Shown here piece after piece: positions 11,283 through 18,701 of a stretch of 27,801 nucleotides of DNA (within the stretch, counting starts at the first letter, position 1; each line of letters starts with the position of its first letter). Both the position numbers and the translations under genes were made by a program. The notes under the pieces are model-generated. The model worked only from the letters and a program-made list of their open reading frames with translations. It made no database searches and was not told where the DNA came from. This stretch comes from Pelargonium cotyledonis (taxonomy: Eukaryota > Streptophyta > Magnoliopsida > Geraniales > Geraniaceae). The stretch spans positions 1 to 27,801 of the forward strand of contig JAYMTA010000497.1 in the NCBI GenBank assembly GCA_036897625.1, given 5' to 3'.

Positions 11283-14200
11283 TGCCCATTATCATCTTCT
11301 TACTTCAGGGGTATTTCAACAATATCACTGAGTATCTGAGAGTTGGGCCACCATTATATTTTGTTGTTAAAGATTACAACTACAGGTATGTTTTTCCGTC
11401 GTGTATCTCATTTCATTCTTGCCGTATTCAGTCTTTTATTGTATTTGAAAAAAGTGATGATTGAAGATCCCGTGTTAAAAAAATAAAGAAGAATTAAGCT
11501 AACATATAATGGTGGAAGCGAATCACTACTAATAAGGTTAATTTTTTTAGTAGAAGTTTGAGTCCTGCTGCTGCTAGACGATAATGGGCTTGCACGTGAG
11601 GTGACTTGTTAGAGAAGTAAAAAATTATTATTGGGTCTTCAACTATTAGCTAGAGTTTTTAGTTGTGTGAGTATGCAATTTATATGTTTTGTCCACTAGA
11701 TTGTATTAGAGCATGTTTTGACCCAGGCCAACTTAAGTTTTTAGTTGAGTTTGGTATAAAATTTATAGTTTTGGTCCTCTAGATGGTATTAGAGTATGTT
11801 TTGATCCAGGCCTGTGTCCCTTTTTGAGTAATCTCCTCCTGTGGTTTCTGGGCTGCTTGCAGAAAGGCATGCCTGCAGTGGCTCATTGATTTTATTTATT
11901 ATTTTTCTCTATCTTCCTACTCTTACCTGGTTATTTGCTCTAATGTTGAATAACCATCTTATTCAGTTCGTCATCAAGACATACAAACCAGTTGTGCTCC
12001 ATCAACCACTGTGATTCAAACTCGCTTTTAAACGAGGTGACTGCCTACTGACTAATGCCTTAACTACAATTTCTAAACAACCTGAATTTGGGTGGTGTAG
12101 AGGTCCTTTTTTTTTTAAAACATGTTCTCTCCATTTCCTTTTTCCTTTTTGTTGTTTAAGGAGAGAAAAAGGGGTGTCTAATTCAGCAGCATTCTGTAGT
12201 GAGATGCCCAGTATATAGGATGATGATTTTTCAAGCATATGAATGTTGATAGTATAAAAATTAAATTGGGCCTTCAACTATAAGTTTAAGCTTTTAGGTG
12301 AGTTGGTTCTTTACATGGTATTAGAGCTTTGTTGATCAATAGGTCACAAGTTCGAGTCCTGCTGCTGCCACCCTAATCATATTTCAGCAGAAGGCAAGAG
12401 GACTGTTTGTAGTACTAAATTATACAGTTTATAAGATGTTGCTAGAGGACGTGAGGATACCACCTTTTTGGATTTGTAAAGACCAGATTATTGTACCAAA
12501 ATTCACATAGCTGGTTGTATATCTAGTATGAAGTCTCTGTTGCTATTCTACAAGAAAGATATCTAGAAAGTATCTTTGTAGAAAGGCAATGATACAATAT
12601 CCTGGGTGGAACACCAATTTTATTGAAGACCAGGCCACATCATAGGATAGGACTTCATTGTGTAGGGCTGGAAAAAAAAAAAAAAACTGACTCTGCCATG
12701 TTTTTGTTGTTCGCTTATATAACATGTATTTATATTTAATGTATGCTGCAGATATCAAAAGCATCTTTAATTCCAGAATCCAGCTATATTGCCAAGCCAG
12801 CTGCGTCATGGCTTGATGATTTTCTTGTATGGCTATCACCAGAGGCTTTTGGTTGCTGTAGGAAGTTCACGAATGGTACTTACTGTCCACCTGATGATCA
12901 GGTTGGTGCCTTTCTTGAATGCCCTCATTGATATCTAAGTGGAAATCCTGTCCCTTGCTCTCTTCTTTTCTCTCTAGTGGAGTGAGTGGTGATAATCGAT
13001 GCATTTTAGGAATGGAGAAATCAAGTATAATCAAACCCACTTTCTGTACATTTTTGCAAAGAGAGGAGCAGATTCCACCAAGATGAAGTTGGTGTATTCA
13101 ATTTTCTTCTGGGCTTGCTATATTAGTTTATACATTTCTCTAAGAAAAGCATCAAGGTCGAAACTTTTGAAGTGGTGATCCAATTTTACATGATTAGATG
13201 TTAGTTGCATTTTTAAGCGTTTAATAATCATGTGTGCATACATAGCATGATCATTGATTATATTTGTGTATTTTACAGCCCCCTTGCTGTTCACCTGATG
13301 ATGATTTTTGCAGTCTTGGTGGTGTATGCAAAGATTGTACAACGGTGAAGCCTCTGTTGCACTTTTGATAAACCCATAATCATCTAGCATTCAATATCTG
13401 TAATTCTGAATGGAATGGATAGTGAATCTATGAACTAACGTCTTAGGTTTGTTCCAGTGTTTCCGCCACTCAGATTTGGTTAATGATAGGCCGTCTACCG
13501 CACAGTTTAGGGAGAAGCTTCCATGGTTCCTGAATGCACTGCCATCTGCTGATTGTGCAAAGGGTGGTCATGGAGCTTACACAAGTAGTGTGGATCTAAC
13601 TGGTCTGTTATTGGTATCCTTCATCTTTGTTAATTAAACAATATGTTTTGGTAGATGCATGTGAGGTATTTGCTCTGTAGCATCATCCCGATTGCTTGCT
13701 TTAAACTTGTTCCAGGATATGAGAGTGGTGTTATTCATGCATCAGAGTTTCGTACATATCACACGCCACTTAACAAACAAGTATGCTATCATCTTTGGTC
13801 TGTTAATTGAGTTTGAGTTGACTATGATACCTTTCCGGCATGAATTATGTTGGACAGTCCTATTTAATTGGATTGATCAATTCTGTAGGGTGACTATGTC
13901 AATTCACTGCGAGTGGCACGAGAGTTCAGCTCAAGAATTTCTGATTCTTTGAAGGTTTGAATTCAACCTTCTTTTTTTATAATTATTAGTTATCTGTCAT
14001 GCTTTCATGAATGATCTTTTTGAGATATGTTTTTTTTGTTTTTTTACATGAATGAATATGAATAAATTTCCATAGTAGGTTTCTTTTCCTTTGTGTATGA
14101 GGTGCAGCCAGCCTAGGTGCTAGCTAGAACATGTGATATAACATTTGGGACTGCATGTAATATCACATATGCCAAACATGTTTGGTGAAAAAAAATGACT

Positions 14201-17200
14201 AGTATGAGTCAAGCCGTAATGTATGGTGGATTATGATGATTGCTAATGAAAAAGACAAATCATGCCTATAGGCTTTTGCCTCAAAGTCATGATTAGTCGA
14301 GTCTGCCAATGCTTCTGGATTGTAGTAATTGCACCAATTTCTCTTGAATTGTGCTTTTTACCGGAGCTCCATTTCTCTTAACAAATCGTAATACCCCACT
14401 CATGGGTCCTCTTCGTGTTAAATGGAATGCTGGGTTTGATCTCATCAACCCTAAAGTGAAGAAAAACAACCCCAAATATAGTTGTCTTGTTTTGTCAGCC
14501 TCAGTTATCTTTGTTGCAACATTTATCCACTGTTTCTTCAATCAATTTTTCTCTGAGCATGTTGACCAGCATTATTCCCATGATGCTTATTATATATTTA
14601 ACTAACAAGTGCTTTTTTGATGCAGATAAATATATTTCCGTATTCAGTATTCTATATATTTTTTGAGCAATATCTGGATATATGGACAACAGCTTTGATT
14701 AACATTGCTATAGCACTTGGTTGGTATCCCAGTCCACTGTATCATTAACTTTTTCTTTTCCTATTTGGTTGCTTCATTGCATGAAAAATATTTGTCTCAT
14801 TGACACACGCATAAACAGCTTACTTTTCATCTACTTTACATTTCATTCTGCTGTTACATTTTTACTATGCAATATGTATATTTTATACTATGGTTTTGCT
14901 CATTCTGACCGTTCAGGTAGTATTTATTTTTTATTTTTGTATTACATATGCATACAAGCAGTACAAACAACTGAGAATTTTACTTGGATATTTATTTCTC
15001 TCCGCTCGTAAGCATTATGGCATATAAGAAAAGATCTGATACTGTGTTTCATTCCTTTGTATTTGTAAGCTAAACGTCTATCTTATTGATTCTTTGATAC
15101 TACCTCCATCCCAAAATGTGTGTCTTGTTTTTCTTGCATTTTTGTTCCGAAATGAGTGTCTAGTTTCCTTAGAAAGTTTGTTTTGCATGAATTACCAATA
15201 ATATCCCTATAATAAGTTAGTTAGTTTCTCTTGAGTATGTTACTAGACATGTTCATGGGGTTACAGCTGGAAATGTACAACATAAACTAGCTTCTCCTTA
15301 ATTTTTTTCAAAAAGGAAACCAAGAAACTCTTTTTGGGTTGGTGGAAGTATAGTTTATTGTTATTTTCCTGTCTTTTGAATTCAAGGGTTTTCCTCTGGA
15401 CATTTTGGATGAGCCTATTTTGTTTTCATTCAAGCAATTCACTGAATACATATATTTATTACATGACAGGTGCTATATTTGTTGTTTGTTTTGTTATCAC
15501 GGCCAGGTATGCTTCTTTCCTTTCTTAGCCCTTTCTTGGTTAGCTGGGAAGTAAGCTACATGCTTTAAAATCTCCCTGAACTGACTTTACCTGGTTTCCT
15601 GCTTATCATCGGTAATGCAGTTTATGGAGTTCAGTGATTATTTTAATCGTCTTGGCAATGATTCTTGTGGATATTATGGTACATATCCTTTCTGTCTTCA
15701 TGATAGTTCCTCACCGTCTGCTCTCTATTTGATTGACAAAAAAACATTTCATTACTTTTTATCTTTTCTTTTGTTCAAGCTTTAACCATATCACATCCAT
15801 TATGCAATATTCTCGTGATAATATATAACTAACTTTTCTGCAGGGTGTCATGGCAATTCTGAATATTCAACTCAATGCTGTTTCTGTTGTGAACCTTCTA
15901 ATGTCCATAGGGATTGCTGTTGAGTTTTGTGTGCATATAGTGCATGCATTCTTGGTTAGTACTATACCCACTTGCAATTTACCTTTACACACTTTGTCTT
16001 AGAAGCTACAATTGCTGTTTGAAGGGATTTTAACATTTAAATACTAGCCCGAAGTCCTTACCTCTTTATCTTCGGCTTCACTTTAGTTTGAACATATATC
16101 CATAACCTTACTTCCTTAGGGATCCTTTAGAAATAATCATAATAACAAGCCGGTGATAATTTTGTAACTGAAGGTTGTATCATTTGAAACCTGACAGTCT
16201 AATGCTGCTCCTATACAGGCAAGCCATGGAGATCGTGACCAACGAACAAATGAAGCCTTGAGTACCATGGGTGCTTCTGTCTTCAGGTTTACTGAATTCC
16301 TTTTAATTGCTTCAAACAAATTTATCATTGGGCTGTTGCTACTTTTCTAAATGGGCATACTTAATTGCCATATGTTTGTAGTTTCAATCTCAGTCAGTTA
16401 TTGTTTGTCAATAGAGTCCTAATCTATTTACATAAAACATTGTTCATTATTATCCTGATGAAAATGTTCAGTAACACGCTTCTGTACATTTCTGTCTTTC
16501 AAAGGTGTTTTTCACTATCTACCATCCAACAACTATTTTGTATATTGTTTTTTCTTGTCGACAGTGGAATTACACTCACAAAGCTTGTTGGAGTAATTGT
16601 CCTTTGGTTCTCAAAATCAGAAATTTTTGTGGTATTTTACTCCTTCATCTTAGCTCTCTATGATTTTTGCTAACAGAATGAGGAGGTAAAAGTAGCTCTC
16701 TGTGTCCCTTGCAGGTTTATTACTTCCAAATGTACTTCGCATTGGTTATTATTGGTTTCTTGCATGGCCTCGTTTTCTTACCGGTAAGTAATTGAGTCTC
16801 CCCATTACCATAACCATTTTAACCCATTGCTATCTTATTTGAATGTAGTATGCCCATCTAAAATGCCTGCAAGTTAGCCATTGGTGTTTGCGTAGACTCT
16901 GGCTTCATGCTCCATAACAAGTCACTATGATGGGTTGGGTGTAAGGGTCGCCATTCGTATTCACTGGTCGTGTATGGGTTGTGTTCAAAGTTGAATATAA
17001 TGGCATATGGGTCAACCTGATCATATGATTAATAAACGGATTTAGTTGCAAGAATATGACCAATTTATAAATGGGTCAACACGACAAGTTTAACATGTTT
17101 AAAACTTCAAATAATAGGGTTTGAGATTACTATCATGTTTAAATGAGTTTGGATTGCAACTGACACACCTTGATATATTAAACTGTTTAATTTATATGAG

Positions 17201-17505
17201 TCATATTTGACTTGACATGTTTAGAAAAATTATTGTTTTGTCCTTGAATGAGTTACTAAATGGATGAGTTGTTAACTGAATATACGACCTTTTAATTAAA
17301 GGGTTAAGCAGGTTTGGCTGAATCAATGTGAATAATGGGCATGTTGAATTAGACTCGTACATTGGCATTACTAAAGTGTAAGGGTCCGAACAATGACTTT
17401 CATTTTCATGATTTGCAGGTGGTATTAAGTATGTTTGGTCCGCCATCAAGATTAATCGAGACAGAGCAAGAGGATGAGCCTTCGGTTTCATCAAGATTGA
17501 GCTGA
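636..17505 (+). CDS. NPC1: NPC1 (Niemann-Pick C1) sterol/sphingolipid transporter, 5'-partial, 33 exons visible
   Basis: NPC1 proteins are polytopic RND-superfamily permeases that move sterols and related lipids out of endolysosomal or vacuolar membranes. Exons read from the sequence with GT-AG ends and consistent phase: 636-883, 1010-1201, 1782-1846, 1962-2079, 3446-3529, 4346-4441, 4589-4690, 4828-4896, 5823-5918, 5988-6095, 7653-7766, 8185-8268, 9355-9483, 10105-10303, 10408-10551, 10694-10737, 10920-11003, 11158-11226, 11309-11385, 11967-12036, 12752-12901, 13279-13344, 13458-13602, 13716-13780, 13889-13954, 14626-14719, 15470-15506, 15621-15678, 15844-15954, 16219-16286, 16565-16631, 16715-16783, 17419-17505. 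They give 1090 residues and TGA at 17503-17505. Landmarks: WFAFIGQKA at the start; a membrane helix after VKCIEF; the sterol-sensing domain across exons 7653-10551 with [14 protein letters not shown]; a Cys-rich lumenal loop (CCRKF to DCTTCFRHSDL) at 12752-13602; a second permease half ([22 protein letters not shown]). Plant NPC1 is about 1270-1290 aa, so roughly 190-200 N-terminal residues are missing upstream. Exon 1 could instead start at 609. The coding sequence shows no lesion. The C-terminus is acidic/Ser-rich and lacks the animal dileucine signal. Family identity is very secure; individual splice sites are inferred. Confidence 0.95.
1202..1781 (+). other. NPC1 intron (580 nt) with a G-run cluster
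   Basis: Donor AAG|GTAGAT, acceptor ATATCAG|ATG. It holds a run of G6-T-G6-T-G3 at 1445-1461 on the transcribed-sense strand. Nothing else is recognisable. Confidence 0.6.
2080..3445 (+). other. NPC1 intron (1366 nt) carrying a MITE
   Basis: Lies between exon ..RPEK|GTACCG and GTGTTCCAG|LWVGRG. It contains the Stowaway-like element at 2683-2890. The remaining sequence has no coding match that I recognise. Confidence 0.6.
2683..2890. mobile_element. Stowaway-like MITE, copy 1
   Basis: The left end AAAACTTGTCCCAAAATGAG mirrors the right end, where GGACACTCATTGTGGGGCAG is followed by ATGAAG. TA flanks both sides (2681-2682 and 2891-2892), the target duplication typical of Stowaway/Tc1-mariner MITEs. 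The TIR resembles the plant consensus CTCCCTCCGTCCCAAAATGAG. It is about 208 bp, non-coding, and related to the copy at 15100-15348 (shared words such as CAAYAATATCC and TCCTTAATTTT). Confidence 0.75.
3530..4345 (+). other. NPC1 intron (816 nt) containing a copia remnant
   Basis: Donor CAG|GTGTTG, acceptor GATTCAG|CTC. Its middle is a reverse-oriented Ty1-copia 3' end, listed separately. The rest is AT-rich and unassigned. Confidence 0.6.
3838..4178 (-). mobile_element. Ty1-copia retrotransposon remnant: end of polyprotein RNase H plus start of the 3' LTR
   Basis: Read on the minus strand, 4178 to about 4055 encodes the characteristic end of copia polyproteins: [11 protein letters not shown], then [15 protein letters not shown] and YSPA. 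In-frame stops show it is dead. It is followed by a purine-rich tract (CTTGAGGAGG) and then TGTTAGAATCCC starting at 4048, which has the form of a 3' LTR start. The LTR continues to lower coordinates; its far end is not resolved, so the 3838 limit is approximate. It is inserted antisense to NPC1. The family call rests on remembered copia C-termini and is strong; the LTR boundary is inferred. Confidence 0.8.
4897..5822 (+). other. NPC1 intron (926 nt), nothing recognised
   Basis: AT-rich sequence between TTTCAG|GTAGTC and GCCTTCAG|CATTAC. I see no coding similarity, terminal repeats or RNA gene in it. Confidence 0.5.
6096..7652 (+). other. NPC1 intron (1557 nt, the largest complete one) with a LINE-type 3' end
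   Basis: Donor AAG|GTTTGA, acceptor ATTGACAG|GAGGAA. It holds repeat copy 1 at about 6370-6740. The rest, including a short GT run near 7050-7060, is unassigned. Confidence 0.55.
6370..6740 (-). mobile_element. LINE-type 3' end remnant, copy 1
   Basis: Matches the copy at 8437-8990 in two blocks. 6371-6420 pairs with 8440-8490 (CTTCATT..ATTCAATGAAATAGGG..CCA.GAGCAA.GAAAGCT). About 6555-6735 pairs with 8490-8665 (CTAAAGGGTGAGG, CTTCCTAAG, GACTYAGAC, CATTTTTTT). Some 120 bp (about 6430-6550) are present only here. The orientation is inferred from copy 2, whose minus strand carries reverse-transcriptase-associated coding remnants upstream of this shared 3' block. Confidence 0.65.
7767..8184 (+). 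other. NPC1 intron (418 nt) containing a TRIM/SINE-like element
   Basis: Donor GCT|GTGAGT, acceptor TTTTGCACAG|GTAAGC. More than half of it is the element at 7900-8095. The acceptor is followed directly by a donor-like hexamer. Confidence 0.6.
7900..8095 (+). mobile_element. Small retroelement remnant A (TRIM-like or tRNA-derived SINE)
   Basis: TGTTAGGGTATACTATCAGC starts a 49-nt TG..CA segment (7900-7948). It is immediately followed by TGGTATCAGAGC (7949-7960), the classic plant primer-binding site complementary to initiator tRNA-Met. Downstream is AGGTCCCGAGTTTGAGTC, which also resembles a tRNA B box. The same arrangement recurs at 12244-12400, and parts recur at 11540-11730. Two readings are possible: a miniature LTR element (TRIM) with unusually short LTRs, or a tRNA-derived SINE. 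No coding capacity. The right boundary is approximate. Confidence 0.6.
8269..9354 (+). other. NPC1 intron (1086 nt) with a LINE remnant
   Basis: Donor AAG|GTATGA, acceptor TGTTTTCAG|GTATTG. The segment 8437-8990 is the LINE-like remnant; 8991-9354 is unassigned. Confidence 0.55.
8437..8990 (-). mobile_element. LINE-type retrotransposon 3' end with zf-RVT coding remnant, copy 2
   Basis: The minus strand (8990 to about 8760) reads [16 protein letters not shown] and then, after a frame change, [17 protein letters not shown]. This is the zinc-binding region that follows the reverse transcriptase in plant LINE-type elements (zf-RVT: CxxC, then H and C, then a Trp-rich segment). Further on is WREKNAVF near 8640, then a non-coding 3' block shared with 6370-6740, ending near 8437. 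Frameshifts and stops make it non-functional. It is antisense to NPC1. No long poly(A) tail or target duplication was resolved. Confidence 0.75.
9484..10104 (+). other. NPC1 intron (621 nt), nothing recognised
   Basis: Donor GCT|GTAAGT, acceptor CATCTCAG|GTTGGA. AT-rich, with no repeat partner or coding match that I could see. Confidence 0.5.
11257..11282 (+). repeat. (CT)13 microsatellite next to a 3' splice site
   Basis: Pure CT dinucleotides for 26 nt, preceded by further pyrimidine-rich CT text from about 11249. It fills most of the 82-nt intron 11227-11308 and sits just upstream of the acceptor TTACTTCAG at 11300-11308, so it probably contributes to the polypyrimidine tract. Confidence 0.95.
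11540..11735 (+). mobile_element. Small retroelement remnant C (internal part and right-hand repeat)
   Basis: AAGTTTGAGTCCTGCTGCTGC (11555-11575) matches the segment after the primer-site motif in remnant B. After GGGCTTGCACGTGAGG comes TGTTAGAGAAGT from 11607, then GGGTCTTCAACTATTAGCTAGAG, which matches the left-hand repeat of remnant B (GGGCCTTCAACTATAAGTTTAAG). The order internal, purine-rich stretch, then second terminal repeat supports an LTR-like structure. Boundaries are approximate. Confidence 0.5.
11655..11818. repeat. Imperfect tandem duplication, about 82-83 bp unit
   Basis: Two consecutive units share GTTTTTAGTTG, ATTTATA.GTTTTG, CTAGAT.GTATTAGAG.ATGTTTTGA and CCAGGCC. The unit includes a degenerate form of the primer-site-like motif (TGTATTAGAGCA and TGGTATTAGAGTA), so the right repeat of the retroelement remnant appears to have been duplicated locally. 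Confidence 0.75.
12037..12751 (+). other. NPC1 intron (715 nt) with retroelement remnant B
   Basis: Donor GAG|GTGACT, acceptor TGCTGCAG|ATATC. It includes the element at 12244-12400 and a 15-nt poly(A) run at 12672-12686; the remainder is unassigned. Confidence 0.55.
12244..12400 (+). mobile_element. Small retroelement remnant B (TRIM-like or tRNA-derived SINE)
   Basis: A 72-nt segment TGTTGATAG...TTTACA (12244-12315) is followed by TGGTATTAGAGC (12316-12327), one mismatch from the initiator-tRNA primer-binding site. Then come AGGTCACAAGTTCGAGTCCTG (a good B-box match) and CAGAAGGCAAGAGGACTG, which parallels CACAAGGCAAGAAGTAGACCTG in remnant A. Non-coding. The SINE versus TRIM question is the same as for remnant A. 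Confidence 0.6.
12902..13278 (+). other. NPC1 intron (377 nt), nothing recognised
   Basis: Donor CAG|GTTGGT, acceptor ATTTTACAG|CCC. I see no repeat or coding signal. Confidence 0.5.
13955..14625 (+). other. NPC1 intron (671 nt), nothing assigned
   Basis: Donor AAG|GTTTGA, acceptor TTGATGCAG|ATAAAT. An 84-codon open stretch (14351-14605) runs through it, but it resembles no family I know and is not needed by the NPC1 reading frame. Confidence 0.5.
14720..15469 (+). other. NPC1 intron (750 nt) carrying a MITE
   Basis: Donor CTTG|GTTGGT, acceptor ACATGACAG|GTGCT. One third of it is the Stowaway-like element at 15100-15348; 14720-15097 is AT-rich and unassigned. Confidence 0.6.
15100..15348. 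mobile_element. Stowaway-like MITE, copy 2
   Basis: The left end CTACCTCCATCCCAAAATGTG and the right end CTCTTTTTGGGTTGGTGGAAG are imperfect inverted repeats, flanked by TA at 15098-15099 and 15349-15350. About 249 bp, with no coding potential. An internal second copy of the terminal word (GTTCCGAAATGAGTGTC, near 15146) suggests rearrangement or nested insertion. Related to the element at 2683-2890. Confidence 0.85.
16784..17418 (+). other. Last NPC1 intron (635 nt), possible degenerate repeat
   Basis: Donor CCG|GTAAGT, acceptor GATTTGCAG|GTGGTA. The segment from about 16930 to 17345 is rich in words such as TGGGTCAAC, GGGTTTGAG and AAATGAGTT, reminiscent of dispersed plant repeats. I cannot define ends or a family. 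Confidence 0.4.
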
Positions 17506-17930
17506 ACAGTGCAAAATACAGCCCTTTTCTGGACGAGCGATCTCTCTGTTATGTGTTTACAGGTAGTTACTATACTATTCACGAACACAGGTTATCCATA
17601 TACTGTAAGTATTGTTGATTAGAAAGGATGTGATAATTTCCTCTGTACGGAGTAAGTAAAAAATTGTTATTTGTAACACTATCTGTATCAGTTCATTTGA
17701 AGAGGATTTTATAGAACATACGTCATCATTACATTGTGTTTAATTTTCAAAATGGAGGCATCTATTTCGGAACTTCAACAAGCAATTTCTACTACTTGCT
17801 CTGTCAAAGTAATGCTCTTCCGGGCATTGGACCCGGCCTTCAGCTGAGCCGCATTTAGGTTGGGCACTGGGCATACTTTTAAACAGAAAATATAAATTAA
17901 TTCGAGACTCCCAGTTTCCAACAATGTCAT

Positions 17931-18100
17931 GGTGAAATTAACTGGAGCAACATAACCGACTGTTTCTCTTATACCGGTAAGCTTGTTTGTGCTGTAGATG
18001 CCAATTTTGCTTCCATTTCACCATCTAAAAGGACATTGTTAGGCCTAAGGTCGCAATGGATAATAGGTGTGGGACAATATTGATTGATGATGTACGCTTT
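17931..18100 (-). pseudogene. Receptor-like kinase catalytic-core fragment (decayed)
   Basis: On the minus strand, from 18100 downwards, the translation reads NQYCPTPIIHCDLRPNNVLL followed by DGEMEAK. This is the catalytic loop of leucine-rich-repeat receptor kinases (usual form PIIHCDLKPSNVLLD..M.A). A one-base frame change follows. The next frame continues with the shape of the activation segment (an AKIG..-like stretch, then RETVGYVAP, compare TIGYMAPEY). The DFG magnesium-binding motif is not preserved, and text on both sides loses kinase similarity. It is a non-functional fragment of about 170 nt, inserted or left over between two genes. No start, intron or remainder of the gene is visible nearby. 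Confidence 0.7.
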
Positions 18101-18225
18101 AAAGATGATTCAACAAGCTGTTGATTTCACTTGTTCTCTTGAGGTTTTAGGTTTGAGTCTCGGAGTTTATGATAAAAAACTTCATTGTTATAGGAAGAGC
18201 ATCCTCTTATTCAGAATACAACTAC

Positions 18226-18305
18226 TTGTCTAAGCTCTAAGTTTCACTAGCCATAAACTTGAAGGTTGTCTAAGCTCTAAGTTTCACTAGCCATAAACTT
18301 GAAGG
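18226..18305. repeat. Perfect 40-bp tandem duplication
   Basis: The 40-nt unit starting TTGTCTAAGCTCTAAGTTTC and ending CATAAACTTGAAGG occurs at 18226-18265 and again, with no mismatch, at 18266-18305. It is flanked by ACTAC and CTAGACC. The perfect identity implies a recent duplication or an assembly artefact. Confidence 0.97.
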
Positions 18306-18573
18306 CTAGACCGCTAGAGCCTTGAAATCAATGGCATGATCATCATTTTCGAACATGTTATTAAGGTGACTAGATTTTAATGTCCAATGTTCTTTATTGT
18401 CTGTGACACAGCAACAAAACTTCTAAAAATTCTTGGTCGTGGAAGGTTGAATATCTGGTCACAACTTATTTTTTGTTTTATGAAATTTACCTAACATTTG
18501 AAACAAATATCAAAATTAGTGAAATTAATTATGAAAAGATAATTAAATATTGGAGTTAAAATTTAAAATAAAA

Positions 18574-18582
18574 ACACGTGTC
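18574..18582 (+). promoter_or_regulatory. G-box/ABRE-like element in the PPR promoter
   Basis: ACACGTGTC contains the palindromic G-box CACGTG, bound by bZIP and bHLH factors. It lies about 120 nt before the PPR start codon, immediately upstream of a CT-rich stretch (18583-18600) that could mark the transcription start region. Function is inferred from the motif and its position only. Confidence 0.4.
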
Positions 18583-18701
18583 CCGTTTCTCTCTCTCTCC
18601 CGCCGTAGCAATCGAGTATAAGTAAACAAACAAAATGAAAATATCGGACAGAGAGAGCAAAAGCCCAAACATTTGAAAACAATTGACCGTTACTTGCAGA
18701 C

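Larger units (their letters stand above)
11386..11966 (+). other. NPC1 intron (581 nt) made largely of retroelement pieces
   Basis: Donor TACAG|GTATGT, acceptor TTATTCAG|TTCG. It contains the internal/right part of the TRIM/SINE-like family and the tandem duplication, both listed separately. Confidence 0.55.
17506..18701. other. Intergenic region between NPC1 and the PPR gene
   Basis: Starts with the NPC1 3' UTR (no clear AATAAA within the first 250 nt). It then contains a receptor-kinase relic on the minus strand (17931-18100), a perfect 40-bp tandem duplication (18226-18305) and the presumed PPR promoter. No intact gene is visible. Confidence 0.6.

Noticed and set aside
12340-12365. Possible tRNA gene (GTTCGAGTCC B-box match)
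   Set aside because: No acceptor stem or cloverleaf can be drawn around it; it belongs to the dispersed retroelement family.
14351-14605. 84-codon open frame in an NPC1 intron
   Set aside because: No recognisable motif, a low-complexity tail, and it sits wholly inside an intron whose flanking exons join in phase.
17640-17660. CTCTGTACGGAGTAAGTA as one end of a MITE
   Set aside because: It looks like a terminal inverted repeat, but I found no matching partner end within a few hundred bases.
18138-18165. Another copy of the tRNA-related element (GGTTTGAGTCTCGG)
   Set aside because: Only the short B-box-like word matches; the primer-site motif and terminal segment are absent.
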